The notes beneath the pieces were generated by a model. The model was not told where the DNA came from. It searched no databases and saw only the letters and a list, made by a program, of their open reading frames with translations. Shown here piece by piece: positions 1-10,869 of a stretch of 64,000 nucleotides of DNA. This stretch comes from Climacium dendroides (taxonomy: Eukaryota; Streptophyta; Bryopsida; Hypnales; Climaciaceae). The translations under genes were made by a program, and so were the position numbers. Numbering within the stretch: position 1 is the first letter of the stretch; every line of letters starts with the position of its first letter. The stretch lies in assembly GCA_950106755.1 (NCBI GenBank), contig OX467082.1, positions 36,146,001-36,210,000 of the forward strand, written 5' to 3'.

Positions 1-165
1 CTCTTTACCCCAATTTGGATGCTTAGTTTCACCTAAATCCGCAAAAAATCCCAAAAAATTAGTTCTCCACTATCTAGTACATTCCACTTTAAAATTTCAG
101 CAACTTTGTTGCTGTTTTCTACTTCCTTACCTCAAAATAGACACTTAGACTTATCCAAATTTGAT
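1..165. repeat. Copy of a ~120 bp tandem-type repeat (left block)
   Basis: This block matches 1375-1640 closely. Both contain the run CCCAAAAAATTAGTTCT, then a segment reading AGCAACTTTGTTGCTG, then CTTCCTTACCTCAAAATAGA followed by CTTAGACTTATCCAAAT. The repeating unit is about 120 bp. The DNA between the two blocks includes the CACTA-type end that stops at 1371, so the two blocks may once have been neighbours. No coding content is visible. Confidence 0.6.
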
Positions 166-382
166 TATTAATGATTATAACTTCATTTTTTAATCTTAAA
201 CATGTTTACATATTTTGTAGTGCTTTAAATCTTTAAAGTTTGAATTATATTGTTCATTTATTGAAAACTAACCTTCTTGTTTATACATGTAGGCATTGGA
301 GATTGAAATGAAGGCTATTTGCAATACAAAAGAGGTAACATCTTTACATTTTTGTTGGAATATAGGTTCTACAAGTATGTAG

Positions 383-383
<1 letters not shown>

Positions 384-467
<84 letters not shown>
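384..467. repeat. (AT)n microsatellite
   Basis: Uninterrupted AT dinucleotide run of about 80 bp. The true length is uncertain because such runs are often mis-sized in assemblies. Confidence 0.95.
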
Positions 468-470
<3 letters not shown>

Positions 471-639
471 AGCCATTGTGATATATTTTGTGTTAGTAAC
501 TAATAAATGTTATTGAAAAAAATCACATTTTTTCTTGTTTTTGACTTTTTAATGTCATTAATTTTTGCCCATTCAAGAAATCATATGTATTCATTTTTAA
601 TTAAATGAATTCTCTTACTTAACTACTAAATTATGTTGA

Positions 640-1371
640 TGTATGACTACACATAGTTGTTTTACAAATCATCAAAAAATATGACTGAAAAGAATTGTTT
701 TACACATCATTTAAAAATATAATTGGAAAAAGTCATATTTCGTGTTACTGCAAAATATGACTCACCATAGTCATATTTCACATCACTGCAAAATATGACT
801 CACCATAGTCATATTTTACATCACTGCAAAATATGACTCACTACAGTCATATTCCATGTCATCAAAAAATATGACCCACTACAATCATATTCTATGTCAT
901 CAAAAAATATGACTCACTACAATCATATTCCATGTCATCAAAAAATATAACTCACTGTAGACATATTCCATGTCATCAGAAAAAATGACTCACTGTAGTC
1001 ATATTCCACATTACTGCAAAATATGACTCACTCCAGTCATATTCTATGTCATCAAAAAATATGACTCGCCATAGTCATATTCCACGTAAGATTTTTTTGT
1101 TTGCCCGGGCAACTCAACAAAAAGTCAAGACCCCCCTAGTAGAGTCAAAGTATACGCCATGTTGGTATACTATGGCTAAATATGGGTATTTATACTCTTC
1201 AATTCATATGACTGCCAATATGACTAATGTTTGAAGTGACTGTTTTCAAACGATTGGAGTTAGTCATATTTCGAGTCATCTACAATGATTTCTACGTGAG
1301 TCATATTTTTTGATTTTACGACTCACTGCAGTCATATTTTGTAGTCATAAAACACTGCTTTTGTTGTAGTG
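640..1371. mobile_element. CACTA-type transposon end with palindromic subterminal array
   Basis: On the minus strand the right edge reads CACTACAACAAAAGCAGTG, typical of CACTA (En/Spm-like) termini, and ends at 1371 next to AAA. Inside it, about nine imperfect copies of a ~40 bp unit lie between 735 and 1085. Each unit is itself an inverted repeat (ATATGACT, short spacer, AGTCATAT), joined by ATGTCATCAAAAA linkers. More half-sites lie at 1258-1350. Subterminal repeated motifs are where CACTA transposases bind in known elements. I could not find a matching left terminus in the window, so this is an end fragment or a decayed non-autonomous copy. Confidence 0.65.
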
Positions 1372-1374
1372 AAA

Positions 1375-1640
1375 TCACCAAAATCACCCAAAAAATTAGT
1401 TCTACCTCACTTAGTACATCCTACCTTGGAATTCTAGCAACCTTGTGTGCTGTTTTTCTACTTCCTTACCTCAAAATAGACTCTTAGACTTATCCAAATC
1501 ACCAAAAGCACCCAAAAAATTAGTTTTACTTCATTTAGTGCATCCTACCTTGGAATTTCAGCAACTTTGTACGTTGTTTTCATCTTTTCCAGCCCTAATT
1601 GGGCCTCTAAAAGTGGACCAAACATAAAATCACCCAAAAA
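1375..1640. repeat. Tandem ~120 bp repeat (right block, about two copies)
   Basis: Two successive copies of the unit also present at 1-165. The phrase CACCCAAAAAATTAGTT recurs at about 1386 and 1509, and CTACCTTGGAATT recurs at about 1422 and 1547. A looser third copy (CACCCAAAAAATTTGAC) starts near 1630. Spacing is about 123 bp. Confidence 0.65.
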
Positions 1641-2546
1641 ATTTGACTTTTGATCACTTTAGGTTCATCAAACTAAAAATTTCAACACAAAATCATGTTA
1701 GAGTTAAGGGTTGGGATGAATTAAAAGACATGAGTGACTAAAATGGGGAATCAAGATGTCATGAGTTGATCTTAGGCAAAAGAAAGCTTGGTGGGAACAA
1801 AAGGTTTTTTTAACTCCGAGGACTCTTATCCATGTGAAGAAGTGAAGGTGTGAGGGTTTTCTCCGACCCAATATGAAGGTGCACTCCTTTGTGTTGGTAA
1901 TCACTTCACTTTTTTGTGCTTACCGTGCAAAAGAGCAAGGCTAGCGAAAGGCTCCGGCCCTCCCATGCCTTTGGCAGTGAGTTAGCTTTGATTCGGGGGA
2001 ATTCAGTAAATAGCTGGGTATGGGACAAAGCCACCGTTTTCTCCCTTGCTTGCATGGGCACATGATATGAGGTTCACGGATTGGAAGACCTTTGAGCTCA
2101 TAAAACTATTTAGTGTCTAACTTCCAAATAATGATTCTTATATATCCCAACATAGTTGCTTAATACATCTTCGGGTCTCATATGTTAGAGTCAACATTAC
2201 AATAAACAATTAGAATGTATGCTGGTAGTATAAGTAGAACACGACTCTCTTCCATGGAGCTAGAAGAGTGGTTGCAACCTTGAACCTAGGAGTAGAAAGG
2301 ATCAATTAGTGGAGTATAGAAATCCATATGCTTCCTTAGAACTTCTTCATCTCAAAGATGGAGAAATTGACTAGCTATAGTTAAAATGGATCTTGTTGTC
2401 AAATTTGAGAATAGCAAAATTGCACCCCAAAAATGACCGTGGAGTACACCCTCAATAGTGACTACCCGATCAAAGTCCCGTAGCCGCCAATCTTCCACTA
2501 GTAGAAAAGAAAAAACTACTAGAGGTAGAGGGAGACCACCACCACC
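1641..2546. other. No gene seen; possible leader of the gag relic
   Basis: No supported gene. A somewhat GC-richer stretch at 1900-2070 precedes the gag relic and could be a decayed LTR or leader of that element. I found no paired LTR to prove it. Confidence 0.3.
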
Positions 2547-4331
2547 ACCACCAATTGTAGAACCTTCAACCGGTAGAAGAACTTAGAGTAGAAGAACCAC
2601 CGATAGTTGAAGAACCACAACTAGTAGTAGAAAGAGTTGGAGACAACAACTTCACCCTTGATGTGAATATAGAAGACGGTTTTGATAGGATAGAGGAGGT
2701 GGAACCACCTACCCCCATGGCTGATTTAGATCCGGTGGATGCTATGATAGCACCCCGGGGACTACCAATAGTTATGCCCCCGGCATGGCACCTCGAGCTA
2801 TGCCTAGAAATCTCCCGAAATTTTCGGGATTGATCCACGAAAATCCCTTGGGACACATTAAACGGTACATTGAAATACTTGTAATCAATGTGATCCCCGA
2901 GAAGACCTATAGATTGGTGTGGTTTTCAACCACACTTGAAGGGCAAGCATATGAGTGGTACTAATCACATGCCCCCAACACTTTTGCTACATGGCCGGCA
3001 TTACAAACAGTCTTTTTACGACAATTTCGGCTCGAAATCGAGCAACAAAGTGCCTTGGTAGCCCTCACGGGAATGTGCCAAGGTCCCACCGAGGAAATCT
3101 TCGGAGTATATTCGCCGTTTTAATACGGTGATCACCCGGTTTGTAGGAAACCATCTCACCGATAAAACTATTAGGTTCTATTTCATCCAAGGGTTTAACC
3201 AACAAACCACAATGCGGGAGATCTTGAACACAAGTCCTCAAACTTTAGATGAGGCCCAAGTGGCGGCACGACACGTAGAGCGAATCAAGAAGGAAAACGC
3301 TAGGATGTGGAACCGGACCGTAACATCGATGCCGGCGTTTATCCCGCCCATTATGTGCCATCCACAACGATGGCACCTTCTCACGGACATCCATACCCTC
3401 TCATTCCAAGTCATCCGGCACCCTTAGATTCTGGGCCATCGGCTCCTCCACTTCCATGGTAAACGCAATCGGAAACATTCCGGTTAGCGGAATTAAAGGC
3501 CAAATTTCAAAAGACCAAATTTCAAAAGGCCAATGATGATCTCAAAGAAGACGTCATGAGGTCAATCAAAGGCCTTGGAGATCAAATAGCCATGGCCATT
3601 GGTGCAAAATCAGCCCATGTGCCACCCCCTCCAAATGAGACCGGCAACTTCCCCACCAACATTTGGGGTCAAAATTGCAACCAATATGGTCATAGTGACC
3701 AATTTTTCCCATTTCCAAGGAACCACGGGCCAAGTAAAATTTTGATATATTTGAATAGAATACATGATAATGATTTCAATAAGTCTTTAAAATAATTGTT
3801 ATTGTGTGAATTGTTTGTTTAACCCCTAAAAGACCATTGTCCTTTTGGAGGACAAATTGGAATTCGGACATATATACCTCCTCAACCCCGTTCCAATCCA
3901 CCTATCCAATTGAGAGGTGGTCAATCCCAACCAAAAAATGTTCCATGACCTACTTGTGGCCGAACACATCCTCTAGGTCCTAAAATTTGTTGGATAGAAA
4001 TCGGAGTAGTTTATAGGAATTGTAGAGGCAACCATCCCACAGATAAGTGTAGGAAGCCTAAAAAAGGGCTTTGCACCGGATGCAGGTATCACCAACCAAT
4101 CTTCTCCTAACCTATTCTACAATGGAACACCTCAAGGGGCTCAAGGATACTACATGAATCCACAACCTGTAGTATAGTACCCTCCTTATGGAGCACCACC
4201 ACTCGCATCATATTCGGTGATGCAATCTTCATATCCTCCATCACGGCCACCGGTAGCACCAAATCACTCAGTGGATCCAAGTAGTGGAAGTTCTCAACAG
4301 TATGCGGGAACTCAACCAATTTACCTCTGGT
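2547..4331 (+). pseudogene. Ty3/gypsy-type Gag relic (frameshifted, with stops)
   Basis: Reading across frames gives a retrotransposon Gag. First comes an acidic, proline-rich leader from about 2580. After a +1 shift near 2800 there is the core motif LPKFSG, followed by a segment of the form FSTTLEGQAYEWY (about 2925-2963) ending in an in-frame TAA. Then come TWPALQTVFLRQFR and a helical region of 99 codons from 3128. A degraded zinc knuckle (NCNQYGHSDQF) follows near 3670, and two further Cys/His clusters, CGRTHPLGPKIC and CRGNHPTDKC, lie at 3950-4060. A Gln/Pro/Ser-rich tail ends at TGA near 4331. The core interrupted by 3735-3868 is foreign repeat DNA. No protease or polymerase follows, so this is a truncated, non-coding copy. 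Confidence 0.8.
3735..3868. mobile_element. Two transposon-end fragments inserted in the gag relic
   Basis: 3735-3800 matches the subterminal part of the foldback elements at 58934-58990 and 61173-61235 (shared phrase TTTGATATATTTGAATAGAA). 3819-3868 starts with TTAA then CCCCTAAAAGACCATTGTCC and matches the reverse complement of the right end of the element at 17156-18088 for about 50 bp. Gag-like sequence resumes after it. The scar therefore joins pieces of two unrelated element families. Confidence 0.7.
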
Positions 4332-4379
4332 GATATTTTTGTTTTACCAATCCTTGTTTTGAGGTGATGTATATTGCTA

Positions 4380-5170
4380 TGAGTCTCAAGCAAACAGTGA
4401 GTTAAGTTTTGAAAAAAGTGAAGCCCTATTTCATGGGTGTTTCCGTCTTAGTCTCTTCTTCTTTGGCAATTGCATAATTTAAGTATTTTATCCCTTGCTT
4501 CGGTTTAAATTTATTGTCATGTGAAGTAACCATCTTGTTCTTTATTATCCACTGGGAGAGGTTTCCCTCCCATTGTTTAAATGTATATAGACCTCCACTT
4601 CGCTTAGTTACACCTCTTTATTTGCTACTATGGTGTCTGAAAGCAGTTTGAATGTTAGAGATACATTTCTTGTGCAACTTTTGGACTTCCAACTTGGAGT
4701 GGGAATGGAAAAGGTCTCTTGGCTGTGGGAATTGTTTAGTTTTTTTGTACCTTTTTTTGATGTGATGTGTTCCTTTTGTAATTTACTTGGATTTGTGACA
4801 TAGATAGCAATTGGATTCCATTTGAAGATACCTCGTGTATCCTCACTGACTTCACATTGGTTTGTATTTGTGATTGAGATGGGCATAGGTGAGGACCTTC
4901 AAATCTAACTTTTCCAACTCATGAAAGGATTCTTCTTCTTCTCCTTACGGCTTACATTTTGTAGATAGTTTGGAATATGTTTTCATACTTGTGACGCTTA
5001 TGACTTAGCTTTTTAGTATCTAATTTGATACTCTTTACATACAAGCCTTTACCTTGAGTTGATATTCCTTTTTAGGATTAAAAATGATACAATAAGTTTC
5101 AAATAGCATAAAGTTTAGTTTACACAAAAGTAAAGCCCTATTTCAAGGTGTTTCAGTCTTAGTCTCTTCT
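4380..5170. repeat. Direct repeat block, left copy
   Basis: Contains two motifs in the order also seen at 8165-8560: a CCTCGTGTATCCTCACTGACTT-like segment at about 4830, and an AAGCCCTATTTCAAGG...GTCTTAGTCTCTTCTT segment at about 5123. The second motif also occurs at about 4418. These may be decayed LTR-like or duplicated spacer sequences. No coding content recognised. Confidence 0.5.
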
Positions 5171-5769
5171 TTAGCTTTTGAACTATTTTAGTTCAATATT
5201 TTTGACTCACTTTAAGGCTAAGCTAAGTAAAGTAGTCACCATTGACCTTTCACGGTTTCACCCTTTAAATGTGAAATTTTCACATTTTTATGGCAATAGA
5301 AAATTTATTAATTTCACTATGATTTCTACCACCAATTTATTTAAGTAATTGCTTCCCAATTATTTGCACCTAGAATGAACATTCATGGACTATTTTTACA
5401 AAGCACAATGTTTCTATGTAATTTTTCTATGTGAATTTACTTCTATGTCTACAATACTCTAAAACTTATTTTTATAGACCCAATATTTGGGCCATACACA
5501 TTCCAACTTGTTATAGATGAATCTTTTAAATTCCCGACACATTCACTTGATGTAACTTACTTTATACTACTTGGGTCTAAATTGTACAATTAACCTCATT
5601 GGTGATGGTACCTCCCACACATGAACACTATTTCTCACCCTCCTTTTTGCGGCTCATTAAGAGCTTGGCCCCTCGTGACTTAATCTGGTGCGTATTGGTA
5701 TGCCTGCGACCCGCCTGACAGGTAGCGGTTGCAGCTGTCCCCTAGGAATTTACCCTGCTGGTAACTCTG

Positions 5770-5897
5770 ATGACAGTGTTTTGAATCACAAGGCCTTGTG
5801 CTATCATGGGCATGCCTCATGCGGTACCCATGGCCATGGTGGCATGAGGCATGCCCCATGCATAATAGCACATGGCCTTGTGATTCAAAACACTGTT
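5770..5897. repeat. Long near-perfect hairpin
   Basis: Left arm 5770-5822 and right arm 5842-5897 are inverted copies. They share TGTTTTGAATCACAAGGCC, then TGTGCTAT, then GGGCATGCCTCATGC, with only a few mismatches and a 4-6 base gap. The loop is about 19 bases. Folding as RNA would give a stem of about 52 bp. It could be a small-RNA precursor-like hairpin or just a structural part of the surrounding element. Confidence 0.85.
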
Positions 5898-6309
5898 AGT
5901 GTTTTGGCCTTATGTTTCGCGATAGTGTAGTGTTTTACCTAGGAATCCATCGGCAGTACTAGGGTTTCAGGCGGCTAGGGTTTCAGTGTTGGGAAAGTTT
6001 TGGCCATTTTCATTCTCTTTTGCGGGTTGTTTCTGGTTTGGTTTAGGGTTCGATGTGGAGATGATGCTGAAGGTGGTGGTTTAGGGTGGTTGCTGCGGAG
6101 AGTCTTTTCTAGTTTGGACATAGAAGCATGAGGGCTAGCGGTTTTAGGGTTTGAAATAGTGGACGACTAGGAAACGAGTTTCAAATTGTAGTTTATGGTG
6201 AGAATTCAGTTGGGTGCTATGGGCTTCAAATTTAGAGAGTTGTGTATGCTCTAGTGCAATATTTTCTTTGTTGCAAATGTCAACTGATGCTGCAATTTCT
6301 GTTTGCTTT

Positions 6310-7060
6310 TGGCGCCATTAGGGTTGGAGAGGTAGAGAGCACGCTCTATGCTTAAGAAAAATGAAAATTTAGGGCGAAATGTGAGAGTAGGGTGCAATTT
6401 CTGTTTGATTTGTGCCGCCTTTAGGGTTTGACAAGTGAAGAATACTCTCTATACTTGACAAGAATTGTGTTCCTAGTTGGAATGTTAGTGTAAGCTGCAA
6501 TTTCTGCTTTATTGTTCCATCTTCAGGTTTTGACAGGTGGAGAGCATAATCTTTGCTTCAGAAGTATTGAGTTGCTGTCCGAAACATCAGCAGAAGGTGC
6601 AGTCCTTCTGTGGTTGTGTCAACCTATGGTATAAAGAGGTAGATAGTATACTCTGTGATTGAGAACATTATTGTTTCTTGTTTGAATGTGAGCTCACTGT
6701 CGAATTTATTGTGGGTCGGAACGCATTTAGGCTTTTACAGCAGAATACTGTTAGTGGGTGGAATGTCTAGTTACGCTTGTCCATTTGATTATGTCGCCTT
6801 CAGGGCTTGAGAGCTGGATAGCACACTCTACACTTTCAAAGAGTATTGTCTCTAGTCGAAGTATCAACTTGGGGGGGAATCCATGAGTAGTTGTCCACAA
6901 GTTTGGTAATAGACAGCTGGAGAGCACATTGAATTCTTAAGAAGAATATTGTTTAGGGTTGACATGTCAATGGATGGTAGAATTTGTATTTGCTTATGTT
7001 GCGAATGGGATGAAGAGGTAGAGATCATACTCAGTGCTTGAGAAAACTAGGGTTTTGGGT
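6310..7060 (+). repeat. Degenerate ~102 bp tandem array
   Basis: The phrase GGTGGAGAGCACACTCTATGC and its variants recur at about 6322, 6425, 6527, 6629, 6803, 6904 and 7010. Each is usually preceded by CTTCAGGGTTTGA and followed by an AAGAATATTG-like stretch. Spacing is close to 102 bp, with one unit near 6730 almost unrecognisable. The frames are full of stops, so this is not coding. Confidence 0.65.
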
Positions 7061-7285
7061 CGCAATGTCAGGTTAAGGTATACTGTTTGGGTGCATCTGG
7101 TGCCTTCAGGGTTAATAAAGTTCATTAGTGCATTGTATGCAATAATATAATTATTTCGTAGAAGATTGTCATTTCATACTACAATGTGCATGGTAATCAT
7201 GCCTTGTGATTACTATAGTTCGGAAAACCAAGTACTAATGTAGGTACTGGTTTTAATAGTAGTGGGATTCGATTTTATAGTTCAG

Positions 7286-7992
7286 ATGACACATTCAAAG
7301 CTCCAATCCTGTGTCCCTGGTTTTGTCAAGCAGACAAGCTCTACCGTTAAATTCGAAGGTACTGCATCTTATATTACAATGTTGAAGGAACAATTCCAAG
7401 AGCAGCTTGCCGGCATTGAAGCCATGGTGCAACATCCTCCAGAGGGTTCGATTTGTATATTGGACTTGCTCTGGGATTTGCGTGAAACACAACTTGTCCG
7501 CCAATACAAGGGAAATTGCAGAAAAGATGTCGTCGTAGCTCAGTAGTGTTTCATCCCCACTAGTAGAGTGGACGACTTCATACATGGCATGGAAAATACC
7601 AATGGTCACGTGATGTGTAGGTATGTGAAGATCCGCACTAAGCCAGAGAGGGAACTCGGCACTTTCAGGGCGACTGCAACTGCGTCCAAGGAATCCACTC
7701 GGTAAAGATTTCAAGAGATTCATTTCTTGCCCTTCTTGCCTCAGTGTTTCAACTTCAATTCTGTGGCTTATAACTGTATTCGCTTTGGGTTTTTGATTTT
7801 GTAGTTACCACTGTCAATACAGACCTGAGGACCACAGTGGAAAGATAAAGGCGGTTACCTCGTTATTGCTGCCCAAACAAAAACCAAAGTTGCTAATTTC
7901 GACCAGTACCAGAACTAAACGTTCGCGGAAGAAAACAGTTCCTCATGCAGATGCTAGTGTACAATCAGACACAGTGAAGAAATTTACCACAG
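7286..7992 (+). pseudogene. Captured gene fragment: two exons with usable splice sites
   Basis: A reading frame opens at 7286, after an acceptor-like TTCAG, and runs to 7701. It is broken by one in-frame TAG at 7544-7546. A donor (CG then GTAAAG) at 7702 and an acceptor (TTTTGTAG) at 7804 join it in phase to a second exon 7805-7992, which is followed by a GTAATT donor. The predicted protein is hydrophilic. It has a segment DLLWDLRETQLVRQYKG, then VDDFIHGMEN, then a basic Lys/Arg/Ser-rich stretch after the splice. I do not recognise the family. The antisense strand has an open frame of 142 codons at 7295-7723, but the splice-compatible plus-strand reading looks more like protein. Confidence 0.4.
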
Positions 7993-8164
7993 GTAATTGC
8001 AATTGTGCACCTGTATGACAGTGCAGGAATTAATTCACGTAAGAGCGCGCGAAAATAAATCTCTGCCCGGGACAGGTGCATCCAGTAACTCACTGAACCA
8101 GCCAGGCTCATAATGAGCCGCAAAAAGAAGGGTGAGAAATAGTGTGCTCCCCTCCCACATTCAA

Positions 8165-8560
8165 CTAAAGACACCTTGTGCATCCTCATTGACTTTACAT
8201 TGATTTGTGGTGTTTTTGGGACGGGTTTAAGTGCGGCTGAGCTTTAAGTCTACAATTTCCACTTTTGGGATCACTTGGAGCAAATTTTTACAAGCATTGG
8301 AACATCTCGTCACCTTTTTGTAGTTACCTTTATGGATATTTGTTGGACAAGTACTTGAGTTTAGATGTGTAAGCAATATTGTACCAATGCTTAAAGATGT
8401 TTTACTTTGGCACTTTCTTGGATTACCTAAGACTATTATAGTTTAGTCTATAATATGTTCTACGTGAATCATATCTTGATTCTATGGCATAAAATTTGGT
8501 TTTGGAAAATTAAGGCCATGTTTCAAAGATGCTATGTCTTAGTCTCTTCTTTGGTATCCA
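8165..8560. repeat. Direct repeat block, right copy
   Basis: Matches 4826-4920 (CCTTGTGCATCCTCATTGACTT region) and 5105-5170 (ATGTTTCAAAGATGC...GTCTTAGTCTCTTCTTTGG region) in the same order and orientation. It therefore lies as a direct copy on the other side of the inverted-repeat element 5626-8144. Confidence 0.5.
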
Positions 8561-8739
8561 ACCATACAGGAGCATTGAGCTCTTGTCCTTACCTTTACTT
8601 GTCCTAAAATTTAGCCTTGATTGAATCTTATTCCAATAGTCTCTAATTCTGCTCGTGCTTGTAGAATCAACAGAATGGATGCTTACTAGACCTTGCGAAC
8701 CTGGGATATACTGACCCATTATCGTTGCCTTCTCTGGCA

Positions 8740-9240
8740 ATGCAGTCTGTCATCTTAATAATTGTCGAACAAAAAGTACACTCCTTCATTCAATTTGTTG
8801 ACAACATCGCACTCTTCAATCATGATGAAGAGGGTGAGCATGCGCTTCTGTTATTAACTACACGAGATTTGTTGCATTAGACCACTATCATGATGGTTGC
8901 GATTGTCAATAAAGACAAGGATTTGGAGCATTTGCATGAAGTGCATTAAGCATTAGAACAACTCCTTGAGCGTAACAAACTTGAGTTCATTGAGGCGGCA
9001 TGCAATACTCAAAGGGTCGAAGCAACACTATATGCAGTGAATTTTCATGAGGAGTAGGCTGATGCACCAACACCAGTGAACTTTATCGAAGTCGACGCCA
9101 CATAGTCGAGTACATTGCATCCCCTATTGTCAAAACTAAACATAGCTCCTATATACAGCGTTGCAATAGAAGATCTGTCTGATTCTATTCAAACAACGCA
9201 ATCAGAGAACAGTACAAGGGAAATGGATCCAAAATGACAA
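8740..9240 (+). pseudogene. Decayed reading frame, unidentified
   Basis: One forward frame stays protein-like for about 165 codons but contains at least five in-frame stops. It includes a helical stretch of the form LEQLLERNKLEFIEAAC. I recognise no domain. It lies upstream of, and on the same strand as, the reverse-transcriptase relic, so it might be an upstream part of the same element. That link is inference. Confidence 0.3.
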
Positions 9241-10086
9241 GAATTTAACACAAAATTACTAGAAATGACAATAGCTATCAATTGCAAACTTATTCCTATC
9301 AATTCTTTGTTTCTGTCAACACTTTGACACAAAACTATCCGAATTGACAACAAGCATGTATTGACAATATGCTACTATCAAATGATGAGAATTCTATGAA
9401 TCAAATTTTGTAAGATTGGAGGGTAGAGAGGTTGTTTTTATAGTGAAATGTATTGTCCATCAAGAATCCTCAAAAACTATGGGATAATTTAACAATGAGA
9501 GCTTGACCGCTCATTGTTAAAAATTGCACGAATTGTGTTCAAAGTTTACATTGTCTCTGAATTTTGTTCATAACTTTTTATTGGAGAATCTAAATCTGAA
9601 ACGGATTTTTGGAGGTAAAACTTAAATTGATTTTCCAACTTATCTTAGTTCAAAATTTTCTGAAAAAAATATATTCTATTATACCTAAGTGAGGTCTGAA
9701 ATTTCACTTTGAACACAATTCCTGCAATTGATATATCCCATATGAATTGCCTTGCCTATCACCACCCTTTATGTATAAAGGAGTTGTCTTCTACACTTGC
9801 CTCACTTGCAATAAGAAGCATTTGGAGGCATGTTTTTGAATGTGAAGCCTGATTTTGATAGATAATGGTTTTAAGTAGTAAAACTTAATCAGTCGATTGT
9901 TTAAGAACAATGTGGCAAACTTGGGCCATGAGCCTAGAAATCATTAGTTTTTTTGACATCATGGATGAAAACCAAGTTGAAAAGGTTTCAAATTCTGATG
10001 ACAACTAATGACAAAATTCTGTCAACTAATTGGCCAAATCAAGATGTTCCCACTAACAAAGCAATTGACAAATTTTTGTTAATTTA

Positions 10087-10485
10087 TTGTCAATAAGGAC
10101 ACAAATATCCTTGTTGTGGAAGGAATTATCAACACTTGATGCAATCGAAAAAGGCCCTTTGATACCATTTCTTCCTCCCCGTGTTGTGAAGGATCCACTT
10201 TCTGAACAAGCGCACCACACATGGTGCCTACCGAATATGAACTTGCTTGCTTTGATCACAGTCCACATGTGGAAATTTTGGGTTGACTTTAGTGATCATA
10301 AGGTGAAAAGTTTCCAGGATAAAGCCTTGACTTGCACCAGTCTCTATGAAAAGCCAATGGAACTAGTTAATGCATTTCCAATTGCATTGTATGACCACCA
10401 TAAGTGCACCACCACGGCTATCAACATTTATGTGAAGTTGAATGTTCTCACTTGTGCGCCGAAGAGCCCTAAGTTTACTTCATAA
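10087..10485 (+). CDS. Open frame of 132 codons, unidentified
   Basis: Intact frame from ATG 10087 to TAA 10485. The protein has no signal peptide or clear membrane segment, and I recognise no family. It sits between two decayed frames of the same orientation and may be an undamaged stretch of a retroelement ORF rather than a gene. Base composition here (about 43% GC) is higher than the surrounding AT-rich DNA, which fits former coding sequence. No introns or promoter could be supported. Confidence 0.25.
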   Translation: MSIRTQISLLWKELSTLDAIEKGPLIPFLPPRVVKDPLSEQAHHTWCLPNMNLLALITVHMWKFWVDFSDHKVKSFQDKALTCTSLYEKPMELVNAFPIALYDHHKCTTTAINIYVKLNVLTCAPKSPKFTS

Positions 10486-10869
10486 TTGTGGAACTTCCAA
10501 CGTCCCTACATTTGTTGCAAATGTAGTTAAAATGCAAAAACAGGTTGCAAAGGTAACATACTATGGTTTGATCATAACATTTGGTTTATGATCAATAATT
10601 TATCTAGGATTTTCCCTGACAATACCTACATTTCTCTTCCATCTAAGCATGGAGCTTTCTTGACGTAGATGAAAAGTGTTGCAAGATTTGCGGTAAAGTC
10701 CAAATCACATTCCTTACTGTTTGCAAACTTATGGAAATTGCAACTCTCAAATTTGCAATTGATCCCACATAGCACCTATTAAACAAACATAATGAAGCCC
10801 TAGGTGCATGAAAAATTGAAAGGTTGTTTAAACCTACATCATTTTCTATTGACATCGCTCCAACGCTTC

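Larger units (their letters stand above)
5626..8144. mobile_element. Inverted-repeat element with CACTA-like ends and gene-like cargo
   Basis: The left end at 5626 reads CACTATTTCTCACCCTCC, and the right end on the minus strand, starting at 8144, reads CACTATTTCTCACCCTTC. The inverted repeat continues through CTTTTTGCGGCTCATTA for about 45 bp. I see no clear target-site duplication. The interior differs from its surroundings: GC is higher, and it holds a long hairpin (5770-5897), a ~102 bp degenerate tandem array (6310-7060) and two spliceable exon-like segments (7286-7992). No transposase is visible. The best reading is a non-autonomous element that captured part of a host gene, but a decayed autonomous element is not excluded. 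Confidence 0.55.

Noticed and set aside
735..1085. Regularly spaced palindromic repeats resembling a CRISPR array
   Set aside because: The spacers are as repetitive as the repeats, units vary, and the genome is a plant's. A CACTA subterminal array explains it.
1900..2070. Possible tRNA or LTR in a GC-rich patch
   Set aside because: No cloverleaf with conserved T-arm could be formed, and no second LTR was found.
7295..7723. Minus-strand open frame of 142 codons
   Set aside because: Opposite the captured exons, whose plus-strand reading joins in phase across a proper intron. No family is seen for the minus frame. Not fully excluded.
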